A DNA stretch of 64,000 bases from Sphagnum compactum (Eukaryota > Bryophyta > Sphagnopsida > Sphagnales). Positions within the stretch are counted from its first letter, which is position 1. Every line of letters starts with the position of its first letter. The position numbers and the translations under genes are program-made. The DNA lies in assembly GCA_965153455.1 (NCBI GenBank), contig OZ234502.1, positions 9,765,495 through 9,829,494 on the forward strand. Direction: 5' to 3'. Positions 47,367-59,604 of the stretch are shown piece by piece. Below the pieces are notes generated by a model. The model saw only the letters and a list, made by a program, of their open reading frames with translations, ran no database searches and had not been told where the DNA came from.

Positions 47367-49853
47367 TTAAAAAGAATCATGTAAGTCCAAGGAATTTTCA
47401 TCATCAACTTTCTTTTCAAATTTAGCTTCTAGTTTTGCCATTAGATCAAATTCAACGTCACATGCAAATGCAATGTTAGTCAATTTCAAACAACCAATCC
47501 ATGGGTTAGATGGCTAGTTTTTGTTGATAAATATCAACTCGTCCATATTTTTAGTCTAAAGATGACATTGACAAAGTGCAATTAGAATGTTAGTCACAAA
47601 AAAAGTACATTATGTGTAAATTTGGCTAGTTGGGATGCAAAAAATTTGTCGTGTTAATATAACGATGGTTGGACACTTGTTTTGTTCTTTGTCACCATCA
47701 AAATAAGGCACAATGCAATTTTCTACATCAACATGAATCAACGAAATCCAATAATTTTTCTTGACACAAGGTCTTCGTAAGTGTTTACATTCATTATTGT
47801 AGTGCGAAATAGATTTCAATGTTGACTTGAGCTTGAATTTCTTCAACACTAACATGCATCAACAACCTGTTATCTTTGTTAGTAAAAGCAACAGCTTTTC
47901 ATCATATTCAACAACAGTAGGAATAACATTTTCATGAGCAACATATGTGATGACCAATTGCATGCTTTTAAATCTCGAATCAAACATCAAAGCTAACATA
48001 TTATGGCCTTGTTTCCTATAAAATGCATATAAAAATGAAATGAAGTGCATAAAAACCTCCAAAATTTATCACTTCATGTAGACCATGAGCTCCTTCAATT
48101 CATGATCAAAAAGATCTTTTTCACCATGGAGCTATTAGGAACAATTTGGAATGCCAATTTTTTTTTAATATCTCAATAAGTTGATATTACAAATTGTAGT
48201 GCATTTGGGAACAACCAATATCCTTGACTTTGGTTCAAAACATAACCAATGATAATCAAGGACTAAAATTTCATCACAACTTCACATATAATTCATATTC
48301 TTGGAAATCGTACACAAGATTGTAATGTCACAAATGATTATAACATAATGCAATTGTAGTTCAAAAAGTTAGGGCATTTAATTGGAACAATAATACCTGA
48401 CTTGCAAATCTATTTAATTAAAAACAAAAAAAATCAATAACACCCACAAATCATTAAGTTCATCTACAATCTAATCAAAAACAAAAAAAACCAAAAATTC
48501 AATAAAAAAAACCTCCCAAAAAAGAGGGGAAAAAAAAAAATTCCTTGTTTTCATGAATGTATTCAATTTTCATAGCATCAATCCAAATTCAATGCGAGTT
48601 TTGTCCCATGCTTGCTTGCCCTTGCTAAATTTTCTAGGCCATGTAATACATTTGCGGAAGGCAAATTGAACAACTTTTATAGATATGCAAGATAGGCCAA
48701 CAAAATAAAATTCATTTGTAATAGCATATTGGCATTTTTGAAAGAACATGCCCCAAAAATGAACCATCAAATGGCTCTAACAAGCCCAAGTTATTGCATG
48801 ATACAATGGAAGTTAGGGCATTTGCACAAGTCTACAAGTTGGACCCTTCATCTTTCACGAAAGCAACAATGTTTTGGGTTAAGGAAAACTTGTGTAATAC
48901 CTCCTACAACTTAAGAGTTATAGCTACACCTGATGTGTTTGCCACTTCAAACAATTTGATGGTGACATGTTACATTTCCCAATCACTTGAAATAAAATTA
49001 ACCACAACAAAAAAAAATCATGCGTTCCATTTGACATCCACAAATCAAATGTACAAGTGGTTAATAGACAATTAGCTAATGCCAGTTCCACATAAGTAGT
49101 CATGGTTTTTTCCACCAAGTTCAGTAGAATGTTTTTAACAAAAGTCTTCCTAGATGGGAATACAACTAGTGGACATAACATGTATGCCAACTTCTAGAGC
49201 CAAATCGACTCAACCATCGTCATAGGCAACAATCCTTTCACCACAAACAACATGAGACCTTACAAGAAACCCACTTGGGTTGCATCATCTTTTTAAAACA
49301 TACTTGCAATAAAAAAGAAACTAGATATAACAATAGGAAAAACATGTGCCTTCTTTTTACTACCCATTCATAATTGAGTGAAAATCTTATTGCAAAGTTT
49401 GTTCCATCTTCTAACAATTTTTTCAACAAAGAAAAATGATGAGATTCAACATGTTTTTTCATGGTTGTTATGCCCTTAAATTTGTGGTATGCAATAAGGC
49501 TTTTCCTACATCTAGTGCACATGGCCAAGATTTCAAGTGGAACTATATCACTATGGCAAATAACACATCTCATGATCTAATTTTGAGAAAGATTCACATG
49601 TTGATTATTGTTCACCTTTAAAAAATGCCCAAGTAGGTAATTTGTTATAATGCGACTTCCAAGCCACTTTTTGTTTCCATAAGTTTTCCAAGTGCATTTT
49701 GGTGACAACTTGTTCATCAGCAGCAACAACATCTAGAGTCTACAACTCCCCACCTTCATGTGCGAATTGCACATGATCAAGATTGTAGTTGTTGTCATAT
49801 CCTATAAATGTTAAAAGGATTTCATTCGTGGAACTAAGACCATGGACACTCAT
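47367..49853 (-). mobile_element. hAT-family transposase relic
   Basis: Read from right to left, the - strand keeps the order of a plant hAT transposase. A possible N-terminus (MSVHGLSSTNEI) lies at 49853. A BED-type zinc finger follows (CVICHSD... C, KF.GITTMKKHVESHH, about 49570-49440). Then come 'LANCLLTTCTFDLWMSNG', 'KDEGSNL' and the 'SIVSCNNLGLLEPFDGSFLG' segment, 'QYAI' with 'SIKVVQFAFRKCITWPRKF', 'GHNMLALMFDSRFKSMQL', and 'VVEYDEK'. The C-terminal dimerisation region closes it ('TIVILTRQIFCIPTSQIYT', then 'NMDELIFINKN'). Several frameshifts and stops (for example after FFKGEQ) show that it is inactive. Catalytic residues were not all traced. Element termini were not found. Confidence 0.85.
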
Positions 49854-50747
49854 GATAAAAACTAAACAAGAAGCCATCACTTGAACAAAAAGGTTTAGTA
49901 ATAGCGAGGTTTAGTTACATCAAGGTTCAATAACAACAATTGACGAAGGAAAAAAATGCAAACCAAACTTCACATTACCCTAAACCTTGAAATTTGCAAT
50001 AATTAAATTTGATAATGAACATTGAAATGTTTGGGAGATAGAAGTATGGGGTTTAGGGTTTAGAGGATTAGAATTCCATGATGGGAACAAAACACAAATT
50101 GTTTCTTGAAGATATCCTCCCACCCACGCAGCTTCATGGGCTTAAGCTATAGAAAAAAAACTTAAGGGATGAAGTGCAAAGAGAAGATTCATGATGATTT
50201 TGGCTCAATGAAAGGAAACCAATGTTAAAACTCAAAATTCGTATATAATTTAGAACATGGGAAGGTGACAGAACAAAGAACAAGAAAGGTGACAATAATG
50301 GAGCAAATGCAACATAAGTTCAAAAGTTCAAAAGAGGTGCCAAATAATTGAACATATGCAACAAAAGTTTGTGACTTTAAAAAAAACGATATACAACATG
50401 TGATGGAATAAGCGCAACAATTGTCGAAAGACCCCCTTTCCTTCACTACTTCACAAACAAAAAAATGCACATCCAAGCAAAAACACAAGCTAGTGTAAAA
50501 AATAAAACAAATAAAAACACAACAAAACAACAAAACAACATACCTTCTAGTTTAATGGCAAATGCATGGTGATCCATGTTTCCTTAATGTTCAATTCATC
50601 TCCTTCCTTGTTGCATTAATGTAACATCATTGTGAAATTTGACGATGCATTGTGTACATTGCAAAAAATTGAAGGAGATAAGAAAAAACAAGAAGAAACA
50701 ATGAGATAACTACAAACTACAAACACATATTGAAAATAAAACCTGAT
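49854..50747. other. Flank of the hAT relic, no gene assigned
   Basis: AT-rich. The - strand frame at 50225-50533 is Cys/Phe-rich low complexity without a domain. The sequence may belong to the 5' non-coding part of the hAT element, but there is no TIR evidence. Confidence 0.4.
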
Positions 50748-51363
50748 GGGTGAAGCACACTATAGTGACCCCCTTTGGGGGTTCATGTTGTATTACTTTC
50801 CAAGAGTGTGCATGTTTGAGTGTGTCCCACTTCAAACTTTTGAAAGAATTTATTAATATTTTTGCATATTATGTTAGAGTATAACTTAAGCAAGATATTA
50901 AAAAAGAAACTATTTCATTTCATTTTATAAAGTGAGGATTGGAGTATATTTGTGAAAATAAATGTAGTGTACGTGTGGACACAAAAACACAAACTCCAAT
51001 AACAATTTAAATGATTTTTAATCTTTATGAAAGTTGAAGTTATATTGAACCATGTCATTTCACATAGTTTGAATCATGTTTGGATACCATGTGATTAATT
51101 TGAAAATTTTCATTTCAAAAATTGAATTTTTTTAGCAAAGATATGATAAATGTGTGGTAAATTAAAATTTTGACAAGTAATCACATTCACATGGAAGATG
51201 GCGAGCATAATTAGATGGGCCATTTTCTAATATTCATTAAAATTGATTACTTTAATGACTAATGAAACCTTAAAGTTAGTGTAATCAAAATGAAACAATG
51301 GCAATATTATACAAATGTATATTATAAATATATTCATGGATCCTTCCATATAGATGACGAAAT

Positions 51364-53579
51364 CACTACTACAAAAACATGATTTTTACGCTACTACCAT
51401 CATGTCTAAAATGACTATATAGTCAATATCTAAAATAGACTAGCAGTATGAAGTGACTAAATGTGTGCATCATGACTAAAGATCAAAAGTAGCAATGTCT
51501 GTTATGACTAAAAAAATAAACATTATAGTCAATCAGACAATATATGGCACATGTGGATTTGTCTATGTTGACTAATACAACTAACATGACTACACTTAGT
51601 CATAAAATATGACACACATGATTATAATGTTATTTTTAATGACGTGGTCTTAATAAAATGGAAAAAATATTTTTTCATTAAAAAAATTTCATTACAAAAA
51701 AAATGACAAAAGATATAGTTTTCATGATTTCAATTATTATTCATAGTTATTCAAATATACAAATAATTTACAAGGGGAAAATTTTGCAAAAAAAAGGTAA
51801 TGAAAAAGTGGATTATTAATTTTAAAATTTATATTTTGGTCAAAATAATTTTTTAAAATCATAATAATTAACTAAATGTACAGGTTAATCTTGAATTATT
51901 CAAATTCCATGATTCAATTTGTATTTTTAATGAATCAATTGAATGCATATATATGTCCAAATTAAATTAGTTCCAAATTAAACCATCTATTTATTTATTT
52001 TTTTATGATAAAATGACATGAGTAAAATGGAATAATAAAATAAAGTGATTTTTAAAAATGTCATAAAAAATGAATATACACCTCATTTAGATTTGATTTT
52101 TTTTTAAAAATAATTAATTGAGATTTTTTAATGGAATCCATTGTTATTACAAAAACATTGTAACATTGAATTCAATTCTTTTACATTTATTACAAAAATT
52201 GATATAAGGTTGAAGGCATACAAATTTTAATACCATAATTTCAAAAGTGAATTTTTTTTGTTATGATATTTTAAAGATATTTTGTTAAAACATTAATTTT
52301 TGATAAATATGTGGCATACATCAAAATATGTAAATTAATGGAATGTCTAAAAAATTTGGATTTAAAATATTATAAAATTGAAGTCAATGATGAAAAGTAA
52401 GGAAACCAAATGTACCCAAATAGTTATATGTGAAATTTTTAACACAAGAAAAAAAGAACATTGCTTGAATTTTTCAAACAAATATTGAAAAAAATTTGAA
52501 ATTGAAAGGAATCACAAAGTTCAATATGATTACATGGTAATAAATTATGTTTACCAAAATAATTATAGATTATAACTCAATCAAAGATTTAATACATTAT
52601 GTATGAATTTTTAAATTTAAATGATTTAATTATTATATCACGTTTTGAAACTAAAAATTAAAAGATTCAATGTAATTGTTAAAGTAAATTTTTTATTGAA
52701 ATAATTATATTTCAAACATTACATATGAATTTTTAGATAAATATTTAAAACTATCTTAGTTGTTGTACATTTTGAAATGGAAAAAGATCACGAAGTTTCA
52801 TGAAAGTTACTTAATTAGATGTGTTTAAGTAATATTTGAATATATAACTCAATTGAAAGTTTCAAACAATGCATTTGAATTTGTTAATTAATGATACTTA
52901 AAATAATTATGAATTGCATATATTTTTGAATTAAAAAAATTACAAAGTTCTTTGTAATAATAAACCTACCAAATCAATTAAATCAAATAGTGATATAATT
53001 TCATTTTTTTTTGTTCAAAATATGTGTTTATATATTTTGCGATGTCATTTTTTTTTTGTCATCACATGAAGAGATGGCTTAGTGGTTAAAGCCTTGGAAT
53101 GTGGGTGAAAAGGTTGTGGGTTCAAACCTTGGAGCATTCATCATTTAAAAAAAATTGATATTGGGGCTTCAAAGGCCTATGTTGTCAGCTGACGCGATCT
53201 GCCAATAAGTTAGCTTGGAAAAAATAGACTTTTATTTTCAGCATTGAATCATCACATATAAAAGGTGATAGTGTTTTGGATTCATTTATAATTCAAAAAT
53301 ATTAAAGTTCCATGATGTTATTATATATGAACATATGAATCATATTATTTTAAATTTAAAATCAGATTAAAAATGCCACGTCAACTAATAGCCTTAATCA
53401 TGTTAGTCATTTTGGACAAGCATGTTTAATCATGTTAATCATATATATTTAGTCACATTTGTGTTAGAAATGATTGGTTTGGTATGACTACAACCAATTT
53501 TGTTCATTGTCTAATGTGACTATAAATATGACTAAACTTAGTAAAAAAAAAAGCTTAAAAACACATATTTGGAGTAGTG
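51364..53579. mobile_element. Non-autonomous CACTA element with AAT target duplication
   Basis: The 2,216-bp element begins CACTACTACAAAAACATG and ends, reversed, CACTACTCCAAATATGTG. AAT flanks both ends (51361-51363 and 53580-53582), the 3-bp target duplication expected of CACTA elements. Both subterminal regions are rich in ATGACTAAA and TTAGTCA words, the short repeats to which CACTA transposases bind. The AT-rich interior has no transposase frame. It interrupts the GGGTGAA element and is therefore the younger insertion. Confidence 0.88.
53070..53215 (+). mobile_element. tRNA-derived SINE-like segment inside the CACTA element
   Basis: 53075-53085 reads TGGCTTAGTGG, a good Pol III A box, and 53119-53128 reads GGTTCAAACC, a perfect B box. 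Their spacing of about 33 bp is normal for tRNA-derived promoters. The whole does not fold as an obvious functional tRNA, and an A-run and a unique segment follow, so a SINE head is more likely than a tRNA gene. The 3' boundary is a guess. Confidence 0.65.
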
Positions 53580-53767
53580 AATTTATTATTATTTTAAAAA
53601 TAATATTACATAACATTAATTTTGTAAAAATAATAATTGTAAGGCCCAAAAACCAAAATTAATACCCAAAATTAAATATATTATACTTTTGGAACAATTA
53701 TAGTGTATGTACTATAATACTAGACCCAAAAGTGCCCCAAAGGGGTCATCATAGTGTGCTTTCACCC

Positions 53768-56700
53768 TAACTGTACACCTAATTTGGATTCTTTTGAGTA
53801 TCAAAAGGGTGTGAATTTAAGTTTTTGATAGATAACTTGGACCTTTATTTCCTTTGGGTCAAGTTCGATTACATACATCTAATTTTTTAAATGGCCAATT
53901 ATGAGGTTGGGGTGGGTAGTAACTTTTAGAAATTCTTGGGTAAAAGGTGGGTCTAGGTTTTTGAAAAAATAACCCTTGACTATCATATATGCATATATCC
54001 AACTTAAAATTGACAAGTATGCAACAACAATTCAAATACCCGCCCAAGACGTGTACCCACCAATGTGGGTGATGGTTCTCCCAATGCGAACTTGTCACAA
54101 CCATTATCTAGGGATTACCTCATCATTGGACATTGTGATAAATTTTTTTTTTTTTCAACCAGTGTTGTTTTTTTTCAATTTTCTAATGTTGGGTCATTGG
54201 TTAGCATTTCAAGAAGGATCTAACGTTACAAGCCAACATGATAGGTAAGGTAACCACGTTTGTCATCAAACACTAACTTACAACCAAACTCCTTTAAGGT
54301 GCAAAGCTTAGTTAGTTAATGGACGTTCACAACCTTTGTAATGTTCAACCAAATGCCTATGACCAAATGCCTAGTCTAAAATATAGTGTTTGAATTTGTG
54401 AAAAAAATTGAACATGAGTTTTTCTTGGGTTTGTTAATGGGTTTGGATGTTGGTTAGTATAAAAACCACAGTCTTGCTTTTTCGTGTGGTGATGTTTGGT
54501 GGTGGGATGTGAATTATCACATTTTATTGCATACAATTAATAAGAGGGAACATAATATGCTATTATTTTCAATGTTTAATATGGGTGTGATTTAGGGCCA
54601 GTTCTAAAAACATTTATAGTCAAGAACAAAGGTGGTGTTTGGCCATGGGGTGATAATTTGGTGATGGGGACAATTTCAACCAAACTTGAAAAACTTCCAA
54701 TAGGACATAAGGATTGATTGATTATGGGGGTTATGTTAGTATTTTAAAAACATGCATGTGATCATAAATGATTTAAAAAAAAAACATGAATACAATGCAA
54801 AAAAAAATAGCAAAGAAAATTAAATATAACACCAAATAGCCCCAACACAAGAAGATCATTGGGTCCTACAACTAAGCACCTTTATAAGTTTATTACCAAG
54901 GCAATGGAGCACACCTAGTGCAATTTGCAATCTTAACATAACATCTAGAACAAGAACAAGTTACATGAACAAAATAACTATCATTCCTATTTCTACTCTT
55001 AGAATTGAGCTTTCAAATATGTCCTCTTTATTAGCTAGTGTGTTAAACGAGCTCCAATGTTTTTTAGAAATTTTGATCCCTAATGCAATAATATTGCTAA
55101 GAATTGGTTTAAAAGTTTTATAATTAGGTTTGAAAGTAAAACATGTAGAAGAAGGAGAGTTGAATTTAGAAACTAAAATTATATTTTTAAAACTCAAAGG
55201 TGAAAGTAAAGCATGTATAGAAAAACAAGAATCAAGTCACAATCTAAAACTAGAGTTGTAAAGATCAAAATTAAAAGTAAAACAAGAAGAGGAAATACTA
55301 GGTTTAAAATTACAACTATAATTGAAAACAAAGTATGAATGAAATCAAATAAGGATTAAAGTTATAGATAGGATTTACAATGAGAGGTTCAAGCAATTTG
55401 TGTATTATCATTATATCCAATAGTTTGTAGTCTCACATTTTAAAACACCTTGGCCAAAGAAACCCAAATTTCAAATAGTTCATGTAAATTGCACTTTAAG
55501 GTTTATACCAACTTGCACATCCATTGTAAACATCGATTTAGTATGGGAGGATTTTTTTTCAAACTTCTAAGTTTAAAATTCTTCTATTGAACCACTAGAA
55601 ACATATGAATTTCTAACATATCTTGACCTTGCTCATTTCTATATTCGTGAAATGTGTACAAGAAAAAGAAAAAAATGTGGTAGTTCATGGGCCAAAAGCT
55701 AGATAATCATCATGAATTTGAATGTCCTTTGCAGCCAACATTCAAGCATGTTGGATCAACCACCTTTGGATAAAGAAAACATCCCAATGCCTAAATTTAC
55801 ATAAAACAATACACAATAAACCATGTGTTATTAGTGTGCCTTCAACAAACAATAAAAGGAAATGGATAGAGAAGGCATTTGAGGAAGTACATGTTCATTG
55901 AGGAAGGCAAATAGGTCATGGAACATACCATTGACCTCCTTTTTAGACCATGTAAATGGGAAACCAAAAACACAAAAAAAATCAAACCAATAGATGTTCT
56001 AATAGAAGAGGAGAAAATTGTAGTAATAACATGAACATTAGTTATGCAAAAATGTGACCTATCAATTGAAGATGAAAATTGTTGAGTTCACTCAAACAAA
56101 GCGTACCCCCTTTTGAAACAATGTATTAGGGAACATTTAGTGGTATTGGTGCAAAATAGGCATGTATAATTAACATCCAACATGTAGAAGGATTGGAATT
56201 TATAGAGCACAATGGTTGATTACAAAATCTTGTAAAACATTCTATGAAAACTTGCAATTGCAATACACTCAAAACAATTACATTGTAAATCATGTATCGA
56301 ACTATGATGGGATAGGCATTCAAGCATCAAGCATCAAGTATTTAGTAGCTTGGGTTATGTCTAGAAGGGTTCAAACCATGTTTACAACATCATTCCCAAA
56401 TCTTGGGAATGGTCAAATATGAACGATGCAATAATGTTGCAAGTGGAATTTCGCTAAGGTTTTTACATTTTTAGAGGTGAAAGACTTTGCGATAATTGTA
56501 TCAAAAAAATCCAATTAGGGACATGCATGGCAAAGTTTGAATTTACTTGGTGATTTTATATTGGATTCTAATGAAAAAAATGTCCTTAATGCCTAATATA
56601 GTTCAAATTTTGTGATCATGGTTAAAAGCAAAGTTGTAAATTTGATTTTAATGTAAGGTTTAATGTAAAGTTTTCATATGTTTATTATAGTATGGGTCAT

Positions 56701-58556
56701 ATGTGATTTCAATATTAATATCCAATTAAAAACCTATATGAAAATTGTTATATTTGGTATTTTAAACCAATATAGGAAGGCCATGTGCATGGATTGACGA
56801 ACTTCTTTTATTATGAGTAAACTCCACAACAACAATATAAAATCTTGTTATTATATAAAAATGATTCACAATCCAACTTTTGAAAGGAATGCTAAGGGAA
56901 TTGGATGAACCTACAATCAACCTTATTAAGGGTCCAAAACATGGGACACATGAATTTGATGAGCCTATAATCAAACTAGAAAATCCTAGTGAACAATTAC
57001 AATAGGAGTTCCAAATCTCTCCAATTATGACCCAATAGGCCATGAAGATGTATAACTTGTTGTCCTTGCCTCATTTACCTACACTTGATAGATTAGGGGC
57101 AAAGAACCATTAGTAGACTATCACATGTTGTGACCTTTGATCAATATTTAAATATCTTATGAAAGAAGGCCATGAAGAAAACAACATTAAAAAAAGTTAG
57201 AGAAATGAAGCAAAAGTGAAAGGAAAAAAAATGGGCTAGGAAAACAACAATTATGATTGCTAAATGAGTAGCTTGCAAATTGATAGATATAAAACATGCA
57301 AGAATTGATTTTGTTTGACTTTGGTTCATAGCAAAGGCAAGTGATCACTTTCATAACAACTTCCAAGCAAGATTAAAGCATATCCACTAGGGTATAGAGG
57401 TGATAATTTCAAGTTTACAACAATGGCTCAAAGAAAGGCTAAGCAACAAACAAGGGAGATACAACAAGAGTAAAGGTGAATTGCAATAAGGTTGCAATGG
57501 CCTAGATATATATTAGCTTTAAAAAACAATGGGGTGGGTTGTGGGGGGGGAGGACAACAACATGAAACCAATTGTGTTTGTAGCCCTCAAGGTGGGCCTA
57601 GTTTGAGCACCCCAGGAAGGAGAAGAAATGCCATGTGCAATCTAGATAAGAAGAAAGTCATGTGTAGTTTGTAATTTTTATGTTGTCACCAAAGCTTGAA
57701 AGAAAAAGGTGACCTAAACTTGTATATAATGCTAGATTTAATATGGACTTTGAAACATGCATGTATCAAGGGATTTGAGGTTTTAGAATGCCATTTAAAC
57801 AACTTGTAGAAACCATCAACGTTGGAAACTAAAGAAGCAAATGCAAGGTAAATATTCATGTATTTGATCTTGATCTCTTTCATCAATCGAAGTATAGAAC
57901 TTAGTACATGTTGCCAAAGAATTATCATAAGGTTTGTGTGGAACTATGTGTAGAATTGTAACTAGGGTCAAGACAATTATAAGTTGCAAATCAATCAACA
58001 TCATAGATCAATCAAGATCACAAATCGATCAGTGTCATGGATAATGATCCTTGCTCTTCACGTTATATGGTATTGAAACATTATGGCTTCTACCTCTAGT
58101 GGAAGCATAACCAAATCACGTTTGGTCTAGTATCTCTAAGGTTTGATAAAAAAACTGAAAAAAATACATCTTTAACAAAAAATCATTTATAGCTATTACT
58201 TGTTAATTTACATCATCTTTAAGCATGTGACACCAATCAATTATAATTGCAAATGAAACATGTGGATTTTCTTTTATCAAGATTACACCAACTTTATTAA
58301 ATATGGTCAATCATGGAAAAGTAACATAAGAAAAAGAAGGAAAACCTATCAAGTCTTTTGCCGTGAAAAAGAAAGTGAGGAGGACCTTCAACAACTAAAA
58401 TAAACAACAACAATGGCCTTCAAAGAAGATCACAATGTTGATGTACCTACTTATGTGCAATCAACACAAAAAAATGCCAAGCATTCCCCAGTGAATTTTT
58501 TAAAGGTTTTACAAGGTTGGTGTTAGATGCTTAAAATGGCATAACAAAAGTTATGA
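53768..58556. other. AT-rich gene-free stretch
   Basis: No gene is recognised. Fragmentary frames (for example around 56850-57060 on the + strand with 'DEPIIKLENPSE' and 57170-57640 with 'MKQK..KEKKWARK') suggest an old, unassignable coding relic, possibly of a transposon. A G-run lies at about 57543-57551. The 'KMYNLLSLPHLPTLDRLG' phrase (near 57040) was not matched to a family. Confidence 0.4.
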
Positions 58557-59169
58557 GGGTGAAAACACATTATGGGGGGGCCACTTTTCACACTTTCACG
58601 ACATACATATAATTTATATGTTTGCAAAATGTGTTACATTTAATTTTGGGTTTCACTTTTGGTGTTTGGGCTTGATATTTTGATTTTCACAAAATTAACT
58701 ATATTTAATATTATTGGAGAAAATAAAATAAAATTTAAGAAATAAAATTCAAGGAATAATGGGTACATTTATGGTATATGTAGTATAATATAATTTGTTT
58801 TTGTTTTTGGACCGCACTTGGTTTGGGTTTGAATTAGTCAACCAAAAATGTTTGAAATGAAAGTTTAAAAAATGACCCACTTTATATATCTTGTCATCTT
58901 CCATTTGAAAGTGATGGTTTGTCAAAATGTTAATTTACCACATATTTATGGTCATCACCCCCAAAAACACCCATTTGTGATATGATAATGATCAAACTCT
59001 TCACATGGCTCACAAACGTATTCCAATCATATGGAATCACAATGTTTAATAAATATTATAAATTTTTATAAAGACAAAAAATCATTTCAATTATTTTTTG
59101 AATATATTTGCATTTTTTAGTATAATGTGAAAACATTTTTGGCCCCTCCCCCATAATGTGCTTTCACCC
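58557..59169. mobile_element. GGGTGAA-ended MITE, 613 bp
   Basis: The left end is GGGTGAAAACACATTATGGG and the reversed right end is GGGTGAAAGCACATTATGGG, differing at one base over about 22 bp. ATGA flanks both sides (58553-58556 and 59170-59173) and may be the target duplication. The interior shares 'tatgtggtaaattaacattt' (reversed) with the 3-kb element at 50748-53767. It has no coding capacity. Confidence 0.8.
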
Positions 59170-59493
59170 ATGAATATTAGAAAATTCAAAGAGATGTTTG
59201 GTTTTGCTAATGCATTAGAGAATTGTGGTTGTGAAGATGGACATTGAAAGTATGGAAGGTTGAAATTTAAAAGATGGTGGCATTAGCATTTGCAAGTGTA
59301 AGCATGAAGACAAGCACAACATTAAAACCATTATTTACAATAATAACAAGTGCAACTTGCGTGCCAAATTTACAAGGAACTTCACAATTGCAACAAGTAT
59401 GTGCCAAACTTACAAGGATCGCAAAGACATGAATAAGATCACGAGGGCTAGATGATTAACAAAGTTCAAAAACTCAAAAGCAAAGTTCATATT

Positions 59494-59600
59494 CACTACA
59501 ACAAAAGGTGTCCCTATACACCAAGTGATTTCACTGGGTTTTGAATGAATTCACCTATCTAGTGAATGGGGACTAGTGAACTGCGCCCACATTTTGTAGT
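59494..59600. mobile_element. Small CACTAC-ended MITE, ~107 bp
   Basis: The left end is CACTACAACAAAAGGTGTCC. The right end, 'gggactagtgaactgcgcccacattttgtagt' in two parts, gives a reversed terminus of ACTACAAAATGTGGG. Related copies lie at 21540-21697 and 18835-18960. Size and ends suggest a very short CACTA-derived MITE. It directly abuts the downstream end of the gypsy relic. Confidence 0.6.
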
Positions 59601-59604
59601 AATA

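Larger units (their letters stand above)
50748..53767. mobile_element. GGGTGAA-ended DNA element, ~3 kb including a nested CACTA element
   Basis: The left end reads GGGTGAAGCACACTATAGTG followed by ACCCCCTTTGGGG. The right end, reversed, reads GGGTGAAAGCACACTATGAT followed by GACCCCTTTGGGG. Subterminal sequence such as 'tatgataaatgtgtggtaaa' then 'ttgacaa' and 'tggaagatgg' (near 51137-51200) also occurs, reversed, in the 613-bp element at 58557-59169. The two are therefore members of one family. Without the nested CACTA element it would be about 0.8 kb. No transposase is seen and no clear target duplication is visible, so the superfamily is open. Confidence 0.7.
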
